From NCBI GenBank assembly GCA_963782415.1, contig CAWAJT010000009.1, forward strand, positions 277,691 through 341,690: a stretch of 64,000 nt of DNA. Reading direction: 5' to 3'. The translations under genes and the position numbers were made by a program. This DNA comes from Bog-473 sp963782415. Its GTDB lineage: Bacteria > Actinomycetota > Acidimicrobiia > Acidimicrobiales > RAAP-2. Below are positions 17,938 through 25,300 of this stretch, in pieces; position 1 is the first letter of the stretch; each line of letters starts with the position of its first letter. The notes beneath the pieces are model-generated. The model had not been told where the DNA came from and did no database searches. It was given only the letters and a program-made list of their open reading frames with translations.

Positions 17938-18690
17938 TCAGTGCTGCAACAACCTGGTGATGGCGATCAACGTGGCCAGGACCGCCGCGCTGAGCACACA
18001 GATCAAGCCCCAGCCGACGCTGATGTCGGCGGCCGCTGCAGCGGGCACCTGCGAAATCTTCTGCACGATGCGGAACATGTCGTAAATGGCAAAGATCAGC
18101 GTCACCGCCGAAATGATGGTGGTGAGGATGCCCAGCTGGAGCTCCTCGGAGGTCATCTCGAAGCAGGCGAATATCACGATAAGTATTCCCCCGATAAACG
18201 TCACCCATCCGTTGACCGTGATGAGGTTCGAGATCCCAGGGTCGATGCCGGCAGAGGACACGTGCAGGTTGGCCACGCCGAGGTCGCCGCTGACGTGGAT
18301 CCACTCGCCGATGGAGCCGTACATCAGGGCGATCCCGCAGACCAGCAGGAGCAGCACGCCCAGGTTGAAGGTGAACCCCATCGCCTTGGAGCGGCGGGTG
18401 GACGCCAGGCCAGCGAACTGAGCGGCGGCTCCACGCGGAGTTCCGGAGGGAGGAGCGCTGGCGTCGGTGGTCGCGTCCCCGGGGGCATCCCCGGCAACCA
18501 GCCAGCCCTGCCCGGCTGTCCACCGTCGCCGAGCCGTCCAGCTCTCGCCATCCCAATAGGTCTGGTCGTTCGGCGTGCTGCGGCTCGGGTACCACCCGGG
18601 TGTTTTCGGGGTGCCCCCCATGGCACCGCCAACCGGCCGGCCGAGTTCGGGCCCGGCTGGCGGCACGTCTCCACCCCGGTCTTTCGCCAT
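17938..18690 (-). CDS. DUF2510 membrane protein
   Basis: A 250-residue protein. Near residues 25-55 lies a DUF2510 domain, a short actinobacterial module recognisable by TPGWYPS and YWDGESWTARRRW. After a low-complexity linker, the C-terminal half has four hydrophobic helices (for example LGVLLLLVCGIALMYGSI and VNGWVTFIGGILIVIFACF). The ATG at 18690 is preceded by a GGAGGTGG ribosome-binding site and marks the start of likely coding sequence. Function unknown; such proteins are thought to sense or bind at the membrane. Confidence 0.85.
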   Translation of the reverse strand: MAKDRGGDVPPAGPELGRPVGGAMGGTPKTPGWYPSRSTPNDQTYWDGESWTARRRWTAGQGWLVAGDAPGDATTDASAPPSGTPRGAAAQFAGLASTRRSKAMGFTFNLGVLLLLVCGIALMYGSIGEWIHVSGDLGVANLHVSSAGIDPGISNLITVNGWVTFIGGILIVIFACFEMTSEELQLGILTTIISAVTLIFAIYDMFRIVQKISQVPAAAAADISVGWGLICVLSAAVLATLIAITRLLQH

Positions 18691-18753
18691 CTGCACCACC
18701 TCCGGAGGCCGACGGTGCTGTCCGCCTGGATTCCGGCAGCTAGCTTGACCTCT

Positions 18754-19041
18754 GTGCATCTCGAGGTTGTGGATCCCGACGAGACCTTCAGCGAAGACGA
18801 ACTCACCGCGCTGGCGCTGGCTGCCGACCCGGACGCCCCGATCGCCGAATCGGCGGTGCCGATCGGTACCTACCTCAGCCAAATGGGCTCGGCCCTTCCC
18901 ATCTGGTACATGCCGCCCGTTGCCGCAACCCGATCGGGCCGCCGCTGGAAAGCACCGTTCGTGGTTGCCGTTGTCTCCGCGTTCCTGCTGATCGACCTGC
19001 TGGGACTCTGCAACACGTACGGCGTTTTGACCTGGGCCTAG
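18754..19041 (+). CDS. small single-span membrane protein
   Basis: A 95-residue ORF with an acidic N-terminal half (DPDETFSEDELTALALAADP) and one C-terminal TM helix (FVVAVVSAFLLIDLLGL) preceded by basic residues, so N-in topology is likely. The start is GTG at 18754; no ATG is available. It is divergent from the DUF2510 gene by 63 bases and convergent with lsr2. No family recognised, but composition and hydrophobicity are protein-like. Confidence 0.6.
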   Translation: MHLEVVDPDETFSEDELTALALAADPDAPIAESAVPIGTYLSQMGSALPIWYMPPVAATRSGRRWKAPFVVAVVSAFLLIDLLGLCNTYGVLTWA

Positions 19042-19050
19042 GCCACCGAG

Positions 19051-19392
19051 TTAAGGCTTCCCCGCCGCCGTCCAGCTCTTCACCCGGGCATCGCTGATCC
19101 GGCGAGCCGTCGGCATGTTGGCCCACGCCCGAAAGCGTGCCTTCTCGTCGCTGTCGAGCTGCGAATAGAGCGATGCTTCGGAGGGGGGACCACCCTGCCG
19201 GCGGGCGCGGCCACCGCTGCTGCTCCCCCGCCCTTTCTCGATGTACGGCGTGAGCGCATCGCGCAGCTTGGCCGCATTGGCAGAACTCAGATCGATCTCG
19301 TAGGCCCTGCCGTCGAGGCCGAAATGGATGGTCTCGTCGGCGTCCCCGCCGTCAAGGTCGTCGGTCAGCTTCACGATCACGGTCTTTGCCAT
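19051..19392 (-). CDS. lsr2: Lsr2-type nucleoid-associated protein with atypical DNA-binding tail
   Basis: A 113-residue protein. The N-terminal oligomerisation domain is canonical: MAKTVIVKLTDDLDGG, DETIHFGLDGRAYEIDLS and a following helix NAAKLRDALTPYIEKG. A basic Ser/Gly/Arg linker and the C-terminal helix-turn-helix follow. Lsr2 is an H-NS-like xenogeneic silencer that binds AT-rich DNA through an R-G-R minor-groove motif. Here that position reads TARRIS and the loop is shorter, so the hook is altered. The ATG at 19392 is the only sensible start. Length matches the family (about 112). Confidence 0.9.
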   Translation of the reverse strand: MAKTVIVKLTDDLDGGDADETIHFGLDGRAYEIDLSSANAAKLRDALTPYIEKGRGSSSGGRARRQGGPPSEASLYSQLDSDEKARFRAWANMPTARRISDARVKSWTAAGKP

Positions 19393-19657
19393 TGGGAGAT
19401 GGTGACAGAGCCGTCGCCCTCGGACAAAGCTCCGGCGCCGCAGGAGCATCGGGCGAGAATCCGGCGGCGCCAGAACTTCCTGCTGAGCGGGCGAAATTGC
19501 CCGAAGAAACAGGCACAAATTGGAGTCGGGGACGGATAGAATCCGATTTGTCCCCGACGCGCCGGATTTGACCCCTTATCCCCCTCCGTCGAATCCAGGG
19601 CGCGTCGGGGCGATCATTCCTGCATCAACCCGGCGTGCGGGCCAGCAGAATGTTGCG

Positions 19658-19906
19658 GTGCCCCGACGCAAGCATGCACGGCCCAACCGGATGCCTCAGG
19701 TCGATGAGCATCGGATGGCGGGCCTCGGATCACACTGGCGCGCCGATGGGCTCCCAAAGGCGGCATATGCCAGTCAGGCGGACGCGCTGACTGCTGCCCT
19801 TGTTCGCAAGCAGGAGTCGGGCGTGGACCTGAATGTCTATCGATGCGACGTCTGTCCGGCTTGGCACATGGGAAATCCGCGACGCGATAGGTCCTCGGCC
19901 GGGTAG
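19658..19906 (+). CDS. small CxxC / WH-motif protein
   Basis: An 82-residue basic protein. The C-terminal part contains VYRCDVCPAWHMG, a C-x-x-C-x-x-W-H arrangement that resembles small zinc-ribbon-like proteins common in actinobacterial genomes. The start is the GTG at 19658 (VPRRKHARPN), because the upstream frame is not protein-like. It ends four bases before the ATG of the next gene, so they form an operon. Function unknown. Confidence 0.6.
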   Translation: MPRRKHARPNRMPQVDEHRMAGLGSHWRADGLPKAAYASQADALTAALVRKQESGVDLNVYRCDVCPAWHMGNPRRDRSSAG

Positions 19907-19910
19907 GGGA

Positions 19911-20435
19911 ATGAACGCCACTGATCCGCCACCCTCCGTCACCTGGGCCCACCCGGAGGGCCCGTGCCCCGAGTGTGCCTTCGACTGGGGCGAGGATCGC
20001 TACGAGGTCCTGGTCGGCCTGTGTGTCAGCACGATCGCGGTCTTCGGCAGGGTCTTGTCACAGATCGACCCAACGGAGGCCGTCGAACCTGGCCTCTGGT
20101 CAGCCAGCCGGTACGTCTGGCACACCGTCGACGTGCTGCGCTTCGGCGCAGAGCGCCTGTGGACCATCAGCGCCGACCCGACCTTCGGGGTGCCGGCCTG
20201 GGACGAGAACGTCGTGGCCGACATTCGCTCCTATGACCAGCTCTCGCCCGTCGTAGGGCTCATCGCCCTCGTAGCCGCCGCGGATACTTGGCGCACCGCG
20301 GCATTGGAAGCTCCGCACGACGTCGCCACACCGCACCCCGAGGCCGGTTCAATTTGTGCCTTCGATGTCGTCCAACGCAACGCCCATGAGGTCTGCCATC
20401 ACCTGTGGGACGTTCAGCGCGCCATGCCCTCATGA
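19911..20435 (+). CDS. DinB-like superfamily protein
   Basis: A 174-residue protein with the DinB/maleylpyruvate-isomerase-like helical bundle. Candidate metal ligands are the histidines in WHTVDVLRFGAERL and NAHEVCHHLWDVQR. A CPEC motif near residue 20 is an unusual addition, as most DinB proteins lack cysteines there. Such proteins bind zinc or nickel and often act as thiol (mycothiol) transferases. The ATG at 19911 follows the stop of the preceding small gene by four bases. Confidence 0.7.
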   Translation: MNATDPPPSVTWAHPEGPCPECAFDWGEDRYEVLVGLCVSTIAVFGRVLSQIDPTEAVEPGLWSASRYVWHTVDVLRFGAERLWTISADPTFGVPAWDENVVADIRSYDQLSPVVGLIALVAAADTWRTAALEAPHDVATPHPEAGSICAFDVVQRNAHEVCHHLWDVQRAMPS

Positions 20436-20848
20436 GCCGAGCGCGCAACGTGGTATCGGTGCGCGACGTGGATCGCTCCAGACGACGCTTCTGATTCAGG
20501 GCGGCTGGTTGCGTCTCGAAAGCAACTGCTCAAGTTCGTCCCTGTGCTTGCCGAATCACAACGCATGAGCAATTCGTCGGATCCTCCCAGTTGAGAGGTT
20601 CGGACTTCGCAACGACAGGCCGACACCTGACAACGGATCATCCAGAGTTCCTCGGGCGACCAATCCCCATTGCAAATCAGGGAGCGTGGTTTCCCAGGTG
20701 GATGAGCCCGTGGCGGCCCGCTCATTGGAGTGACTTTGGCGATTTGGCGATTACAGCGACACCGGGAGGTAGCACCTTTTGCGCGTCGTCCTTGGCGGGC
20801 GCGGAGCCGAGGTCATCGCGCTCTCGCATCGGGTTTGGCCGGTCTGCG
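20436..20848. other. leader region of the pilus locus
   Basis: About 410 bases with no convincing gene upstream of the first prepilin gene. It is less GC-rich than the flanking genes, and the start of the prepilin gene within or just after it is uncertain. The in-frame sequence extends upstream of 20849 but is not protein-like. No riboswitch or operator was recognised. Confidence 0.4.
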
Positions 20849-22388
20849 ATGACTCGATCCATTCGGAGTTCGCACCCGATCGCGCTTGCGCGCCAGAGCA
20901 CTCGGCGGCGTCTCGATGGTGAGGCCGATGCTGGCTTCACCCTGATCGAACTCGTCGTCGTCGTCGCGATCTTGCCAATCGTTGTTGGTGGCATTGCGGT
21001 GGCACTGCTGTCCATCATTGGTCTACAGACCCAGACCAACAGTCGGATTGGCGACTCCAATGACGAGCTGTACAGCTCGACCACCTTCAACAAGGACGTC
21101 CAAAGCGCCGAGCAAATCGAAACGAATTCAACTCCCGCTTGTGGGGGTCCGGCACAGACACAACTCCTCGGCCTGCAGTGGGCTCTCAACTCGAACGGTA
21201 CGTACACGACTGTGGTGTCGTACGTGACGGTGCCGCACTCCGCGGCCAACGGCACGACTACGACAACCCTCCTTCGGCAGATCTGCACCTCCGGTGCGTC
21301 GACGACGCCGGCCCAGACCAGGACCATTTCGCACGATGTCGGCAGTCCCACACTGACATTCACACCGAACAACTTCGTTCCGATTCCGACAACCGCATGG
21401 ATGAGCACCCATGGGCTCTTCGGCGTCATGTTGAACATCACCGCGCCGGGCAGCAACTACACCTATACCCTCAGCGGCCTTCCCGGTGCCGCCACGTCAA
21501 ACGGAACGTTGTCGCAGATCACTCAGCAACCGAACCCTGCTGGGTGCAACCTCGCCAGCCTGGGGAGCGGAACCTACGCGAACGTGTTGTGTTTCGCCGA
21601 TTTCTCCAGTTTCACCGATCCGAGCTCCGCTGCTGGATGCCAGCAGATGAACCTGTCCATCGCGGACTCTCCGGATTTTCTGCGGTTCTGCGTCATCGCG
21701 ACACCCCAGAATACGGTGCGGCCGCAGTCGATCCCTACCTACTACGACCCGAAGGTAAACAACAGCGAGGCCTATCTCGGGAATAACGGGTTCTACACCG
21801 GTATCGCCGGTCTTCCGGCTCTCTCGCAGCGCCCACAACCGAACTTCTGCACCAACAACTGCACCTTCTCAGGGCAGAACGGCGCAACAACGGCCATCAC
21901 ATTCAACAATATCCAGGTAACCGACGCTGTTGGCAACCCCGTGGGCGGCTGGACGCTCGTCACCGGCGACGCCGAGTCGACGGACACGAATGGGTGGCTC
22001 GAGTTCCAGAACTCGAGTGTCAATTGCGTCGATCCTGCCGAACAGCCCCACCTCGCTGTGGGGAAACTCGTGTTACAGCGACGCCAACCCGAACAACCAG
22101 GGCGTGTTGCAGTGGACGGGTCCGGTTCCGCCGACTTCTGCTGCGGTGGGCATCCCAACCAACGGGCCCCCACCCGCCGCCAACGCCACCACGTTGTCGA
22201 TCGGCGCCGCCCCCAACTACGCGACATCCGCCAAGGGAATCCTCTGTGAAGAGAACGTTCAGCTGAACAAGACCGGGAGCCTGATGGTGGCGGCACCGGA
22301 GCCCGCCAATTCGAGCGCGGCACAAAACGTGACCGTCACCTTGCAGGGTGAGGGCTATCAGGCCATCTTCTTAGGAGTGTTGCTCTGA
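20849..22388 (+). CDS. prepilin-type protein of the type IV pilus locus, frameshifted near the 3' end
   Basis: About 513 residues. A 29-residue basic leader ends in G, followed by the class III prepilin cleavage motif FTLIELVVVVAILPIVVGG, with the conserved glutamate at position +5 of the mature protein. The remainder is Thr/Asn/Ser-rich with cysteine pairs, as expected for an exported minor or tip pilin (PilW-like position in the locus). At 22,046-22,049 a CCCC run moves the protein-like sequence to another frame (SLWGNSCYSDANPNNQGVLQW), which ends at TGA 22,386-22,388. Removing one C gives a continuous protein. The start is uncertain. The stop overlaps the next ATG as TGATG. Confidence 0.75.
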
Positions 22389-25300
22389 TGCGGGCGAACC
22401 AGTTCGTCGCGCAGTGGCGGGGAACACGATTCGTGGGCCATGTCGTCGCTCGCTGGCGTCGCCGCGCGCTCAATGACGCACAGGACCGTTCATCCGAACG
22501 GGGTGACACCCTTGTCGAAGTCTTGATCGCACTGGGCGTTTTGGGGATAGCCGGCGTTGCCCTGCTCGCGGGCTTCGCCACGGCCATCACCTCTTCGGGC
22601 GAACACCGAAGCCTTGCTTCGCTTGACTCCTCCACCAGGCTCGCCGCGAACACGGCCATCGCTGACGTACAGCAACAAGCAAAGATTGCAGGAAGCGATC
22701 CGTTCAACTGTGCAAACTCGTTCACGCCGTCATTCCCGAACCTGACGGACTCCTTCACGGTGACAGCCCAAGTGAGCTATTGGGACGGCACAGGATTCCC
22801 ACCGCCCCCAACTTCCTGCGTGTCTTACGTTCCCCAGCAATACACCTTGCATGTCTCGTCCACGAGCGGAGGGCACACGTACAGCACGGTCGTGACAACC
22901 GTGATCTACGATCCGAGTCCCCCGCCCCCCCCGGGCAATATCACCGCGCCAGAAAAGCTCGCTTGGATCCAGACGCCCACATCGGGAGTCGCCGGTATTT
23001 CCCTGACGCCGCAGCCAGCCGTGGCGATCGAAGATGCCAACAACAACATCGTCACCGGTGCCTTCTCGGCCGTCAGCCTCCAGGCCAGCGGTCCGGGCAG
23101 TCTCTCGAACACCTGCTTTGGCGCACCCACGTACGGCATCGTGCAGTTTTCGGGCTGCAGCCTCAGCAAGGCCGGGCAGTACAGCGTCCTACCCGTCGCC
23201 TCTGGTTTGGCCTCACCTCAGGCCGCTGTCGTCACTATCACGCCCGCGCCGGCCGCGAAGCTCGTCTTCACCTCGACTGCGTTGACAGCGACCACCTCGA
23301 GTAGCGCCGGATCCTCGGTCACCGTGACCGAGGAGGATGCTCTCGGCAATCCAACCACGGCCGCCGCGACGGTCACGCTTTCGACGAGCTCACCAGGTCC
23401 CTCCGTCTTCAGCGCAACCAGGAACGGTGCCGCACTCGCGGCGCCCCCTACCCTCACCATTCCGGCGGGTCAGTCGTCGGTGACGTTCTTCTACGGTGAC
23501 CAGGTTGCCGGCTCACCCTCCCTCACGGCCAGCGCGCCGGGTCTGGCCCCGGGTGGTCAGGTCGAGACCATCAACCCCGGAGCGCCGACCAAGCTCGCCA
23601 TCACGTCGAGTCCGTTCACAGCGCCGAACACCGGCACTGCCACGACTCCGTTCACGATCGCCTTGGAGGACTCGTTCAACAACCCGACGACGACGGCCTC
23701 AACGACCACGGTGAATTTGGCCTCGTCGAACACGACGGGCAGATTCTCGGCGAGCGCGACAGGAAGCCCGACTACGACCTCGGTGAAGATCGCCGCCAAC
23801 AGCCAGTCCGTGGCGGCGTACTACGGCGACACGAGGTCCGGTTCGGTGACCATCACCGTGAGCGCGTCCTCATTAACCTCGGCCACGCAACTCGAGCAGG
23901 TCGCTGCGGCACCCACGAAGCTCGTCTTCACGACGGGTCCCGTGGCCGGGAACGCTGGCACGACGGCCGATCTGGGCCCGATCACGGTCCAAGAACAGAC
24001 ATCGAACAGCGTTCCGACGACGGTGGGAGAGACGGTCAACCTCACGTCGAATGCCGCCGGGACCTACATCTTCAACACGTCCGCTGGCGCCTCGACACCG
24101 ACAGGAGCCACGAGCGTCACCATCCCGAGCGGGCAGAGCTCTGTGACCTTCTTCTACGGAGGTACAAAAGCCGGCACCCCGACGATCACTGCCGCCGCGA
24201 CCGGTTTGACCCAGGCCACGCAAACAGAGACCGTCGACGTCGGCCCCGTCGCAACGTTCTCGCTGAGCAACCCGGGCACGCAGACGTCTGGGAGCCAGTT
24301 CAACGAGACTCTCACCGCGCAGGACGCCGGCGGAAACACCGTCACGTCGTTCAAGGGAGCCAACTGCGTCACATTCAGCGGGCCCTTCACCTCGCCTGGT
24401 GGCAACGCTCCGACCTACCCCGCTCAGGGCACCTGCCCGACCGGCACTTCTTCCGTGAACTTCACCAACGGTGTCGGAACGGCGGCGATGACCCTCTTTG
24501 ATGCCCAGACAGCGACGTTGACGGCGACCGACGGCTCGATCGTCGGTTCGACCCCGAGCTTCGCGGTGAACGCGGCCGCAGCAAGCACCTTCAGCCTTGC
24601 CTCGCCATCACCGATTGCAGGGGCGTCCTTCACTGAAGCGATCAGCGCGCTGGACACATACGGGAACACAGCGACCACGTACACGGGCGCGAAGTGCCTG
24701 CTCTTCAGCGGACCGGCGAGCTCTCCTAGCCACGCTGCGCCGACCTACCCGGCCCGGGGGACCTGCAGTACCGGGTCGTCGTCGGTCACGTTCAGTGCCG
24801 GCGTCGCATCGGCGACCATCACACTGGTCGATGCACAGACGACGACCCTGACCGCAACCGCGGGGACCATTACAGGGACCAGCTCGCCATTCACGGTCGC
24901 TTCAGGGCCCGTCTCGGCCTTGACGGTCTCCAATCCTGGGACGCAAACGGCCGGGAGCGCCTTCAATGCAAGGATCGCGGCTACAGATGCCAACGGCAAC
25001 GCGTTCACGGGGACCCTGACTCCAACGTTCTCAGGTCCGTCGAATTCCCCTGACGGAACGGCTCCCAGTTACCCCTCCTCTGTCGCGTTCACGAATGGAA
25101 GTGCGTCTCCGTCGATCACGCTGTTCGACGCGCAGAGCACGACGCTGAAGATGGCGTCTGGCGGCGTCAGCGGGACGTCGACGTCCTTCACTGTCAATCC
25201 GAGTGGTGCCGCCGACCTCGCGGCGACGTCGGGGGCGAACCAGTCCGCCAACATCAACAGCGGGTTCACCAACAAGCTTGTCGCGACGGCAACTGATACC

